Assembly: GCA_017445925.1 (NCBI GenBank)
Contig: JAFSRW010000058.1
Span: 1-64,000 of the forward strand
DNA: 64,000 bases
Direction: 5' to 3'
Source of the DNA: Bacteroidaceae bacterium
GTDB lineage: Bacteria; Bacteroidota; Bacteroidia; Bacteroidales; Bacteroidaceae
Positions 33,626-41,404 of the stretch are shown here, piece by piece. Position 1 is the first letter of the stretch. Every line of letters starts with the position of its first letter. The translations under genes were made by a program, and so were the position numbers. The notes under the pieces were generated by a model. The model did not search any database. It was given only the letters and a program-made list of their open reading frames with translations, and was not told the origin of the DNA.

Positions 33626-35305
33626 TTTGATTTTCTGACCATTGACATTATAACCAATCTCTTCAAGCCTGAGTTTTATCTTCTCACTACGCTTCTCGAA
33701 CTGGTCGGCGTATTTCTTCGACAATTCCTCAAACGGCTTTGGATATGCTATCTTGAAACACTCCCTCATGGCTCTCTGAGCAAGCTTGTTGTATGTAGAC
33801 TTTTCATAGATAATCTTGTTCATAAAGGCACGCTGCCACCTTTCCTTGTTCTCGTCGGTGAGGTTGTTCTTGACGTATGAGAGAATTTTCTCTTGGTCGC
33901 AATATTCAGTTGCTCCGCTCTCTCGGATGATTTCATAGCCTGCATTAAGCACAATGAAGGACCAGAAGAACAACTCTTCCTTGACAGCAAGTTTGCCCTT
34001 GCGCTCACTATACTGCTTCTCTGTACACCACTTGCGTAGTTCTTCATTGGCATTGTCATTCATCTTGGCAACGAGTTTGCTGTATTTCTCGGAAAGTTCC
34101 CTTGCCTCACGTGCTGTTGGGTCTTCTTCTGGATCTGCATCTTTCTGACCCTTGACATAGAAGTAGCAGGTTTCAACTTCCAGGCTCCAGGCATTTCCGA
34201 GAGTGATACACTCCATTACCTTTTCCTGCTTCAGCAGTTTGGGAATACGCTCGTCGTCGCCGTAGTATTTACACTGTCCGTCGAACATGTCTGGAGTGGC
34301 TATCATATAACCCTTATCACGTATCATCTGCAAGAGGGCCTTGCGTACCCTTTTCACATTGTCATAGCCGTATTTCTCCTCACCACCGTCGACTATAACG
34401 ACGTTTCCGACTTGCATCTTCTTTTTATCCTTTGTCAGACGGTCGCTGTATTTCTCAATCTCACTGAACCAGTATGCTGATGTTTTATTCTCAAAACACT
34501 GGCGGTTAGTGCATCTGTGCTCTCCCTTTATGGAGTAGAACAAACAGCCAGCGTTGCCGGTATTCTCACAGCAACTCGCGCACTTCTCAAAGCAGGTATT
34601 CCATGCTTCCGTGGGAGGTTGGGTTTCGTCCTCTTCGTTATATTCCAGAAAGTCCGCCTTGTCAAGGCTCATAAACTCACGCGTTATCCAGTTGTTTATC
34701 TCACGGATTTCTATACTGATTACGCTGAGTTCTGTATATCTCGATTTAATGCCTTCAAAGAACTTAACCTGCAATTCTTCTTTCAGCTTGGCAAGCATGA
34801 TGGCACCTGCAATGGGAATGTTGCCGCTTGTAGTGAGGTCTTTAAGCGGAGTAATAAGCGTGTTCAGCTTGATACGCTCCTGAACGAATCTCTTTGTCTT
34901 GCCAAACCTTGCGGCAATCTCATCTACACTCTTTCCGGCATTGACAAGTTCACCGAAAGCAAAGGCCTCTTCGATTGGGTCTACATCCTTGCGCTGCAGG
35001 TTCTCGGTTATCATAGCCTCGAAAGCCTCTTCGTCTGACAACTCCTTGACGATGCAGGCAATAGTGGCTTGTTCGTTCCTGTCATCCTCTGCGTTCTTTT
35101 TCACCGCCTTGTAACGGCGCTCACCGCAGACGATTTCGTAGGATTCTCCAACGGGTCTTACAGTTATAGGCTGCAAGAGTCCTTGGTTCCTGATGTTCTG
35201 TGCAAGTTCGGCAAGGTCTGTCTCGCTGAATGTCTTGCGAGGGTTGCGAGGAGAAGGATTTATCTGCGAAATCCCAATCTCCATCAGTTGTGATACTTTT
35301 TCCAT
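33614..35305 (-). CDS. Large ParB-like protein with Cys cluster
   Basis: 563 residues. The ParB/Srx N-terminal domain is at about 8-105 (ISQINPSPRNPRKTF, then CGERRYKAVKK with the CTPase GERR motif), followed by a KorB-like HTH region at about 105-180 (SVDEIAARFGKTKRFVQERI). Residues about 230-275 contain eight cysteines (EKCASCCENTGNAGC, RCTNRQC), a likely zinc or metal cluster. The C-terminal half is charged and helical with no known domain. Size and Cys cluster set it apart from standard ParB. It is the first gene behind class II element copy 3, with a late-in-operon terminator at its stop. There is no ParA beside it. Confidence 0.8.
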   Translation of the reverse strand: MEKVSQLMEIGISQINPSPRNPRKTFSETDLAELAQNIRNQGLLQPITVRPVGESYEIVCGERRYKAVKKNAEDDRNEQATIACIVKELSDEEAFEAMITENLQRKDVDPIEEAFAFGELVNAGKSVDEIAARFGKTKRFVQERIKLNTLITPLKDLTTSGNIPIAGAIMLAKLKEELQVKFFEGIKSRYTELSVISIEIREINNWITREFMSLDKADFLEYNEEDETQPPTEAWNTCFEKCASCCENTGNAGCLFYSIKGEHRCTNRQCFENKTSAYWFSEIEKYSDRLTKDKKKMQVGNVVIVDGGEEKYGYDNVKRVRKALLQMIRDKGYMIATPDMFDGQCKYYGDDERIPKLLKQEKVMECITLGNAWSLEVETCYFYVKGQKDADPEEDPTAREARELSEKYSKLVAKMNDNANEELRKWCTEKQYSERKGKLAVKEELFFWSFIVLNAGYEIIRESGATEYCDQEKILSYVKNNLTDENKERWQRAFMNKIIYEKSTYNKLAQRAMRECFKIAYPKPFEELSKKYADQFEKRSEKIKLRLEEIGYNVNGQKIKGES

Positions 35306-35342
35306 TTTGATTAAAATTGATTAGTTTGACTTGTGATTTATT

Positions 35343-35434
35343 AATCTCCTTTACATCTGTAAAGTTAGTGATTTTTGGTGGATTATGAAAGCAGAATCAT
35401 CACCATTTTGTCACCTTAACTTTTACTGACATTT
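35343..35434 (-). promoter_or_regulatory. Class II phage promoter/operator element, copy 3
   Basis: Palindrome CTTTACAGATGTAAAG at 35349-35364 (minus strand), -7 box TAACTTTA, upstream block AAATGTCAGTAAAAGTTAAG and AAAATGGTGATG. It precedes the ParB-like gene, whose leader also has AAGTCAAAC (35317-35334). Confidence 0.8.
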
Positions 35435-35676
35435 GGCAACTTGCATATCCTGTAGAAGCCTTTCTGTTCACCTTCAAGCAGCACTTTATATTTTGGATTG
35501 TCTCGGCTGATTGTGATAGGCGATGTGTAATTTACACTAAGATAGTGTTTCATACCGAAGTAATCCTGTATCTTGTGTATGAATTTCCAGTCCTTGATTT
35601 TCCAGGATATTACCAAATCATCCTCTACGGCTATTGCCGGTGAGGGGCACAAGGTTGTAGGATTTGAATCTGTCAT
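35416..35676 (-). CDS. Small unknown protein overlapping the helicase-loader gene
   Basis: 86 residues from ATG 35676, overlapping the 3' end of the loader gene by 59 bp in another frame. It has a beta-rich pattern with WKIKDWKFIHKIQDYFG and a C-terminal FYRICKLPN. The final codons run into the upstream block of class II element copy 3. Not recognised. Confidence 0.5.
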   Translation of the reverse strand: MTDSNPTTLCPSPAIAVEDDLVISWKIKDWKFIHKIQDYFGMKHYLSVNYTSPITISRDNPKYKVLLEGEQKGFYRICKLPNVSKS

Positions 35677-36439
35677 TGATGCGATAATTGAAACGTTGCT
35701 TGAAATCTTCCACGTCATAATTTGAAGTGAGATGTGTCCTGATATACCACTGCTGATATATCTCGTAACGTGCATACAGAAACTCATCCACGACATCACT
35801 TATATCAGTTCCGAATGATTTCTGTGACTCTACCTCCAGCCCTATGTCGTTCAGACATAACGCAAAAGGTTCACACTTGCCAAATTCCCTATCCTCGTTG
35901 AAAGTGAACTTGTTGATATGACTATGGACCTTGTAATAGTTCATCAGCCTTACCATTGAACTGCACCTGTAGTATAGTCTGTTCTTAGTTGCAAAGAGGT
36001 AACTGCTGAATATCTCCATCAGCATAGTCTTGCCAGTTCCGGCTTCACCAACTATCAAAAGGTTCTTTTCAAGGACATGGTGCATGCCGGGAAATACATC
36101 TTCGCACTCTCTATGGTCGTTGAAGTACAGGAGCAGGAATCTTATCACATCAGCATTTCCTTCATCGATGATGAATCTCTTACCTTCACGGCTGAGAAGT
36201 GCATCACCTATGTTCTTGATGATAAACAGATGTCTGTTGTACTCTTCAGGGTCAAGAAGGTTGAACTTAGAAACCCTTGGTATAATCCTTTGGAGCACCA
36301 ATTTTCCCGCTAACGCTACATCCTCGTCCTTGAGGTTCTTCTCGTCCTCCTTCCCCTTTTTCAGGTACGCCAGTTGTTCGTCCGTAAGACCGAATATTTC
36401 TTGCATCGATTTCGGCTTGTCGTCTTTCTTGTTCTCCAT
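35618..36439 (-). CDS. DnaC/IstB-like AAA+ helicase loader
   Basis: 273 residues. Walker A is LLIVGEAGTGKT (near 127-138), Walker B is ALCLNDIG (near 192) and an arginine-finger stretch is NYRINDRFKSYNLV near the end. The N-terminal 80 residues are helical and would contact the replicative helicase. The gene lies just downstream of, and overlaps by 173 bp, the origin-containing initiator gene, exactly the lambda O then P relationship, and phages with DnaC-like P proteins use this layout to load host DnaB. Confidence 0.8.
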   Translation of the reverse strand: MENKKDDKPKSMQEIFGLTDEQLAYLKKGKEDEKNLKDEDVALAGKLVLQRIIPRVSKFNLLDPEEYNRHLFIIKNIGDALLSREGKRFIIDEGNADVIRFLLLYFNDHRECEDVFPGMHHVLEKNLLIVGEAGTGKTMLMEIFSSYLFATKNRLYYRCSSMVRLMNYYKVHSHINKFTFNEDREFGKCEPFALCLNDIGLEVESQKSFGTDISDVVDEFLYARYEIYQQWYIRTHLTSNYDVEDFKQRFNYRINDRFKSYNLVPLTGNSRRG

Positions 36440-37271
36440 TTTTCAATGCTTTATCACTAATCCATAAATTCGCTCTCGACTCCCAGTCTTGTATCTTACG
36501 GTTGGAAGTTCCCATCCACCCTAAAGAATCAAAGTGGTAGAAGAACAACTCTGCCTCAGCCTTCCAGTCGGTAAGTTTGCCGGCAGCGTTCTTCTCAAAG
36601 AAACGTATGACCTCATCCATATCTTTTGGAAGATTTTGCTCTACAGGGGTTCTTTTCTTCCTGATAGGCTCGTCTTCTTTGAATAAAACGAATTGACCAT
36701 CCTCGCGCACGTCTGTACGCGGTAGTGTGAGCCCCTTTTTCTTGTTTTCTTTTTTTTCTTTTATAGGGGGTGCAGGGGGGGGATTTTTCTTTTCTTGCTT
36801 TTCTTCTTTATTTTCGTCGAAAAGGTGTTCCCATTCCGAACCTTTTTTATTTTCCTCTTTTTCTTCAAGTGCTGAATTTAAGGAACTTACATTTGAAAAG
36901 GTGTTCCCATTCCGAACCTTTTCTTCATCAAAAAGGTGTTCCCATTCCGAACCTTTTTTTGTCGAAAAGGTGTTCCCATTCCGAACCTTTTTTACATCGG
37001 CACCTATTATGGAAAAAACGGAATTTTCTCCACGTCCGAAACGAGCCTGAAAAGAAATAAGTCCAGCTTCTATAAGTCCGTTACGAGCATCTCGCATGGC
37101 TGTGTGGCGACACCTCAACGCTCCAATAAGTTCTTCATTGGAGAGGCAGAATGTATCGGGCCATCCAAGACTATTGCAGCGGTATAGAAGGTAGTGGTAT
37201 AGGATTGTCTCTTTTTCGGAGAATTTTCTATCCATGCCCCAAAACCTATCGAGAAGCTCTGTGTATCTCAT
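36267..37271 (-). CDS. Phage replication initiator (lambda O-like) with internal origin
   Basis: 334 residues. The N-terminal winged helix (about 1-95: FSEKETILYHYLLYRC, CLSNEELIGALRCRHTAM, ARNGLIEAGLISF) is the DNA-binding part. A low-complexity middle (about 95-200) carries the translated iterons as VRNGNTFS and GSEWEHLFDE, then a run of K/E/P. A DnaD/O-like C-terminal region (about 210-290, FFEKNAAGKLTDWKAEAELF) follows. The four 27-bp iterons are read in two different frames, so they are conserved as DNA, not as peptide. The initiator should bind its own gene and recruit the loader next door. A C8/G8 tract lies in the proline run. Confidence 0.8.
   Translation of the reverse strand: MRYTELLDRFWGMDRKFSEKETILYHYLLYRCNSLGWPDTFCLSNEELIGALRCRHTAMRDARNGLIEAGLISFQARFGRGENSVFSIIGADVKKVRNGNTFSTKKGSEWEHLFDEEKVRNGNTFSNVSSLNSALEEKEENKKGSEWEHLFDENKEEKQEKKNPPPAPPIKEKKENKKKGLTLPRTDVREDGQFVLFKEDEPIRKKRTPVEQNLPKDMDEVIRFFEKNAAGKLTDWKAEAELFFYHFDSLGWMGTSNRKIQDWESRANLWISDKALKNGEQERRQAEIDARNIRSYGRTTGVPEKGEGGREEPQGRGCSVSGKIGAPKDYTKGF
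36820..36991. other. Phage replication origin: four 27-bp iterons in the initiator gene
   Basis: The plus-strand unit AAAAGGTGTTCCCATTCCGA then ACCTTTT occurs identically at 36820-36846, 36896-36922, 36931-36957 and 36965-36991. Start-to-start distances are 76, 35 and 34 bp. Each unit has 7-bp inverted ends (AAAAGGT/ACCTTTT). An A/T-rich purine-pyrimidine-asymmetric stretch flanks it on the left (36730-36819), where lambda-type origins have their unwinding region. Confidence 0.85.
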
Positions 37272-37732
37272 AGCCTCGCCTTCCTGTAGGTCTCGTAGTT
37301 ATCCACAAGGTCGGCAAGGTATTCAATAGGTCGTATATGGGCATACTCACATACACCTCTTACGAACTCCTCGATACCATGGCAGACTATGTATTTATAA
37401 CCTGCTTCCTCTACCTGAGACTGAAAAGATTCCTGTGCCTTGCTCTGCCTTCCGGCAGACTTCTGGCCCTTTACCTTTGGAGTCTTCATTTCGATCAGCA
37501 AAGCACCATATCCACCTCTCTTGTGCAAGAGAATAAGGTCAGGCGCACCTGCAAGGGCTCCTTCGTACTTCCTCATCGCTCCGCTGGCTCCAGTCCTCGC
37601 TCCACCGTTAGGGATGGCGAACAACAGGCTCTGCTTGCTTGGGAACTTACTGCGGAACCATGACACACATGAGTGCTGTATCTGTGCCTCACTCATGGTC
37701 GCTTCAAGTTTCTTGATTTCGTTTATTTCCAT
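37268..37732 (-). CDS. VRR-NUC domain nuclease
   Basis: 154 residues. Conserved parts of the VRR-NUC family of PD-(D/E)XK nucleases are visible: early Q-x-x-C-V-x-WF, AIPNGGARTG (near 40-50), GALAGAPDLILL (near 60-70) and the catalytic ALLIEMKTPKV (near 77-87), with Q-x-x-F in the last helix. In phages these nucleases process recombination or replication intermediates. It overlaps the initiator gene by 4 bp. Confidence 0.85.
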   Translation of the reverse strand: MEINEIKKLEATMSEAQIQHSCVSWFRSKFPSKQSLLFAIPNGGARTGASGAMRKYEGALAGAPDLILLHKRGGYGALLIEMKTPKVKGQKSAGRQSKAQESFQSQVEEAGYKYIVCHGIEEFVRGVCEYAHIRPIEYLADLVDNYETYRKARL

Positions 37733-37907
37733 ACTTTTCTGATATTTTCTCGCATTCGTTGAGCAGCTTGGCTATCTTCTTCATCCTGACTTCGCAATGC
37801 CTGTAGGCTGCAACTGTCATCCACTCCTCGCCGAATAGTGTAGGCTCCTTGTGTTGAACCGCACACAACCTGTTGCGCAACTTGACGAATTTATAACTAC
37901 TTGCCAT
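37704..37907 (-). CDS. Small unknown protein
   Basis: 67 residues, basic and helical, with a KEPTLFGEEW segment resembling the PTLF motifs of other proteins of this phage. It overlaps the VRR-NUC gene by 29 bp and starts 1 bp before the end of the helicase gene. Not recognised. Confidence 0.55.
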   Translation of the reverse strand: MASSYKFVKLRNRLCAVQHKEPTLFGEEWMTVAAYRHCEVRMKKIAKLLNECEKISEKYGNKRNQET

Positions 37908-37908
37908 G

Positions 37909-39645
37909 TCATAGCTTGTCTTTGAATAGGTTCATTGTGATGTTTATCATATCCTCATCAATCTGAGTCGTGGTACCCGTCACGCCGTCAGCAATACTTC
38001 TCTTCGTCTGTATGAGGTCGTACATATCCTTGTCGATAGTGTCCTCTCCCAAGAAGTAGTAACAGTTGACGTTATTCTTCTGCCCGTTACGGTGTGCTCT
38101 GTCCTCTGCCTGTTCGCAATCTGCGTAGGTCCAGGGAAACTCAATGAACGCCACACGCGATGAGGCTGTAAGAGTAAGGCCGGTACCGCCTGACTTGTAG
38201 TTCAGAATGATAAGCCTCGTGTCAGGGTCTGTCTGGAATTTGTCAACGGCAATCTGTTTCTGCTCGATGGTGTCACTTCCAGTTACGGTAACCGCAGCAG
38301 GAAACTGCTTCTTCATTTCGAGCACCACTTCTTTCAGGTAGGCAAACAGAATCAACTTCTCGCCTCCGTCTATGATGTCATGCACAAAGTCCGCTACAGC
38401 CTTTATCTTGCCCCTGGCCGCTATTGATTTGAGTTTACCCATCCTGACCATCACTTCGCCCCGCATGGCACGCTGAACCTCCTCATCGCTGGCATTCTTA
38501 TACTGACGAAGGTATTTGATTAAGTCCATTTCGCAGGTCTCATACTCCCGTCTTGTACTGATGTCGCAGATGATATACTGGCGCGTCTTTTCAGGCAACT
38601 CCGTGAGCACTTTCTGCTTCTCACGTCTGAAGAAACATGAGTTCCACAGCCTCCAGTTTAACTCCCTCGTATTGGAGGAACGCTTGGGGCCGTCGCAGAA
38701 GCGTTTCATAAAATGGGTGTAACCACCAAAGTCTTCAAGTTTGTTCAGAATCCTCAACTGCTGAACTAAGTCTGTGTTGTCGTTCACTACTGGAGTACCA
38801 GTGAGTGCGAAAACAAACGGCTTTCCCTTGCAGATGCCTTCAACGTACTTCGCTTGCTGTGTATTGGAAGCCTTACACTTGTGAGACTCGTCAATGATAA
38901 CCGTCTTGAATAGGTTAATACGCTCGTCGAAGATGATATTACGCAATGACATCTTCGCTGCTGGCTTGACCCGCTTCACAAAAAATTTCTTCAAGGACTC
39001 ATAATTAGTAATGAACACGTTGCAGCAATTCTCGCCATCCTGACGCTTTAATGTAATGTAGTGATGCCATGTATCTCGGTTCCTGTCGTCAAGGATGATG
39101 GCATCCATTCCGCTGAACTTCTTGAACTCCCGCTTCCAGTTTACTTTCAGGGATGCGGGACAGATTACCAGACAGGGGAAAGACTCTCCGAATACGGCGC
39201 GTTCCCTGTGGGCCTTTACTACCGCACAAATGGCCTGTAGGGTCTTTCCAAGTCCAGGCTGGTCTCCGAAGATACACCTCTTATGGTTCAGAGCGTATGC
39301 CACACCTTCCAACTGGTAGTTATAGGGTTTCAGCAGCATATAGTGCTCACCTGCAAGGGGTGTAAGTTCTGGTATCTCGAAAGTAATCTCCTCTTTGATT
39401 TCACGTTCTATTATCTTCTCGCAGTAGCGGTTCTGCACCGCCCACTGAGCAAAGACATGAACATACCAGTCTGCCGGTTTGCCAGGAGGATAAAGAGGTG
39501 AATCCTTAACAATAAGCCACGCCTTGTCTGCTCCATCGTAGCGTGGCTTACTTGGTACTCTCTTTATTACTTCAATGAGTTTCGCATTGTACTCGAACTG
39601 AATCTTGTACTTGCTCGGCATTGATGTAATATAGATAGGCTTCAT
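37909..39645 (-). CDS. SNF2/SMARCAL1-like helicase
   Basis: 578 residues of superfamily 2. An N-terminal HARP-like beta part (about 1-95) is followed by the ATPase core: motif I FGDQPGLGKTLQ (about 127), Ia CPASLKVNW, motif II VIIDESHK (about 250), motif III LTGTPV, and C-terminal lobe motifs V GGTGLTL and VI EDRAHRNGQ. SMARCAL1-type enzymes anneal or remodel forks. In phages they often accompany recombination genes like the ERF and SSB upstream. Confidence 0.88.
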   Translation of the reverse strand: MKPIYITSMPSKYKIQFEYNAKLIEVIKRVPSKPRYDGADKAWLIVKDSPLYPPGKPADWYVHVFAQWAVQNRYCEKIIEREIKEEITFEIPELTPLAGEHYMLLKPYNYQLEGVAYALNHKRCIFGDQPGLGKTLQAICAVVKAHRERAVFGESFPCLVICPASLKVNWKREFKKFSGMDAIILDDRNRDTWHHYITLKRQDGENCCNVFITNYESLKKFFVKRVKPAAKMSLRNIIFDERINLFKTVIIDESHKCKASNTQQAKYVEGICKGKPFVFALTGTPVVNDNTDLVQQLRILNKLEDFGGYTHFMKRFCDGPKRSSNTRELNWRLWNSCFFRREKQKVLTELPEKTRQYIICDISTRREYETCEMDLIKYLRQYKNASDEEVQRAMRGEVMVRMGKLKSIAARGKIKAVADFVHDIIDGGEKLILFAYLKEVVLEMKKQFPAAVTVTGSDTIEQKQIAVDKFQTDPDTRLIILNYKSGGTGLTLTASSRVAFIEFPWTYADCEQAEDRAHRNGQKNNVNCYYFLGEDTIDKDMYDLIQTKRSIADGVTGTTTQIDEDMINITMNLFKDKL

Positions 39646-39648
39646 CTC

Positions 39649-40206
39649 TTATGATGCTTCTGCAAGTGGTTCGGATTCTCCTGCCTCACCTTCATTGCCG
39701 AAGGGGTTCTCTGTCCCTTCAAAGTCGAGGGTTGTCTGTACGGCAGAATACTTATGGTCAACGACATACATCTTTGCCTCTTCAATGACAGCATCCACAG
39801 CCTCGTTCAACTCGGACAGGCGCTCATAGCTCTCTGCTTCCTCGTCAAGGGTAATGGGAGGCGTGTTGAGACACAGAACCTTGTTAGTAACAACAAGCGT
39901 TCTCCTTCCAGTCAGGACACACGACACGAAAGAATCAGCACCACTAATTGTAACGCCGGTTACATCCATACGTCTTACGAGATCTGCGTTTTCCTCTGAC
40001 TCTGGGTTGTTCCAGTCAAACTTGTCTGCCTCTTTCTGCTCAGTGAGGTCGCAGAGGAACGGAACAAGACGCTTCATCGCGTCCTTCAAATCTGAATGTA
40101 CAGGGTTGGCACCCTTCAACGTAACTTCGTTGCCTTCACAATCTGTATAGGCAACATCAAGGTTACCGTTCTTGGCAATCTTGACCTTTTTGATAATTAA
40201 ATCCAT
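39649..40206 (-). CDS. Unknown phage protein with clamp-binding-like motif
   Basis: 185 residues from ATG 40206 (MDLIIKKVKIAKNGN). A beta-rich start (DLIIKKVKIAKNGNLDVAYT) and repeated acidic helices follow. QTTLDF at about residue 160 resembles a Q-x-x-L-x-F clamp motif. The C-terminus is acidic and glycine-rich. Located between the NinB/membrane protein genes and the SNF2 helicase. No family recognised. Confidence 0.6.
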   Translation of the reverse strand: MDLIIKKVKIAKNGNLDVAYTDCEGNEVTLKGANPVHSDLKDAMKRLVPFLCDLTEQKEADKFDWNNPESEENADLVRRMDVTGVTISGADSFVSCVLTGRRTLVVTNKVLCLNTPPITLDEEAESYERLSELNEAVDAVIEEAKMYVVDHKYSAVQTTLDFEGTENPFGNEGEAGESEPLAEAS

Positions 40207-40269
40207 ATCTGTTTTTTTTAAATTAAAAAAGAGTTCGCATAAGGAACTCTTCACTGTTAATAATATGTT

Positions 40270-40470
40270 TTACAAGAAACAACATGTTGACATACTTATA
40301 AAAACAAGACCGACAAGGTATATCTCTATAATTATAACGAGAATACCAGAAGATAACAAAAGCCAGTCTGGAATCTTCTTCTTTAGCGTTAAAAAGCGAA
40401 TCCACATATATAAAATTATCGCTAAAATAAATGTCGTAACAAGAGGGTGCTGTAAAAGGTAATCTGTCAT
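40270..40470 (-). CDS. Small membrane protein, two TM segments
   Basis: 66 residues with two hydrophobic segments, LVTTFILAIILYMWIRFL (about 10-27) and LLLSSGILVIIIEIYLVGLV (about 37-56), separated by KKKIPD. The base composition is more A/T-rich than that of the neighbours. It is early-expressed, so host-takeover or superinfection functions are more likely than a holin; unproven. Confidence 0.55.
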   Translation of the reverse strand: MTDYLLQHPLVTTFILAIILYMWIRFLTLKKKIPDWLLLSSGILVIIIEIYLVGLVFISMSTCCFL

Positions 40471-40477
40471 GTTAGTA

Positions 40478-40897
40478 TTATTTGTTTCGGTACTCCTTTA
40501 TGAAATCTTCGTAGAACCTATCGGCAGGAAGCGGAAGCTGAATGCCTAACTCAGTAGCCGCATCAGCTTTTATGAGTTCCAGGAACTTTGTCATTTGCAC
40601 GGTATTGAGGCTTGACGAAGACCCTTTAACCATCAACTCCCTGCCTCCTATTATCACAGGCCTTGCAAGGAACATCGAACAGTAGTAGTCGTATATGTCC
40701 TGCTTTGGCTGTCCCGTCTCCTGACTTATACACTCCATCCACATCCACATGAGCGAGTTCTGTGCTACAGTCCTTGGCTCAGTCTTCCGTGTAATGGTAA
40801 GGTCGTATGTTCCGTTCGTCAGTTTGGAGCAGAGATATTCCAACGATTTTTCCATACTGACCTTACCATCCTTTTTGATAAGTTGCGTGGTTACCAT
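40478..40897 (-). CDS. NinB/YbcN-like recombination protein
   Basis: 139 residues. Segments RTVAQNSLMWMWMECIS (about 42-58) and SLNTVQMTKFLELIKADAAT (about 98-117) with the following ELGIQLPLP match the pattern of NinB (lambda Orf) family proteins, which bind SSB-coated single strands and help annealing. Its neighbours SSB, exonuclease and ERF protein fit that role. It ends 2 bp from the SSB gene. Confidence 0.65.
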   Translation of the reverse strand: MVTTQLIKKDGKVSMEKSLEYLCSKLTNGTYDLTITRKTEPRTVAQNSLMWMWMECISQETGQPKQDIYDYYCSMFLARPVIIGGRELMVKGSSSSLNTVQMTKFLELIKADAATELGIQLPLPADRFYEDFIKEYRNK

Positions 40898-40898
40898 A

Positions 40899-41402
40899 TT
40901 ACCAAGGTTTTTCCACAGGTACAGCCTGAGACGTTTGTCCGAATACCCCTACTGGCTGTGCAGGTTGTGGAGCAGGTACGTACGGTGGTTGTTGTACATA
41001 AGATGGAGCAGGTTGTGGCGCAGGCTGTGCAGGAACAAATCCCTGCTGAGGCTGTGCCTGAGACTGAGACTTTGGCGTCAGCAGTTCAAGCACCTCGCAC
41101 CGTACTTCGGTGTAACGCCTTGCTTGTCCGTTCTGGTCCTGATACTCTCCAGTGTATGTTACACCTTCGATGTACACCTTATCACCCTTATGGAGATATT
41201 GCTCGGCTACCTCGGCCTTCTTTGCACGGCAGAGGATATTGAACCATTCCGTATGATCGGGGATTGTCGTTCTGTTCTGCATAGTGTAACCTTTCTCGGT
41301 GACGGCAACAGTGAACCTGCACGCCTTAGAGCCGTCTTGGTATGTGCGAACATCAGGGTCTTTCCCTAAGTTGCCAATGATAATCTGCTTATTAACGCTC
41401 AT
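40899..41402 (-). CDS. ssb: Single-stranded DNA-binding protein
   Basis: 167 residues. The OB-fold at about 1-110 opens VNKQIIIGNLGKDPDVRTY and has WFNILCRAKKAEVAEQYLHK, typical SSB. The tail is proline/glutamine-rich and ends PVEKPW. It lacks the acidic tip (DDDIPF or DDLPF) that bacterial SSBs use for partners, so partner recruitment may differ from that of the host SSB. Confidence 0.88.
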   Translation of the reverse strand: MSVNKQIIIGNLGKDPDVRTYQDGSKACRFTVAVTEKGYTMQNRTTIPDHTEWFNILCRAKKAEVAEQYLHKGDKVYIEGVTYTGEYQDQNGQARRYTEVRCEVLELLTPKSQSQAQPQQGFVPAQPAPQPAPSYVQQPPYVPAPQPAQPVGVFGQTSQAVPVEKPW

Positions 41403-41404
41403 GT

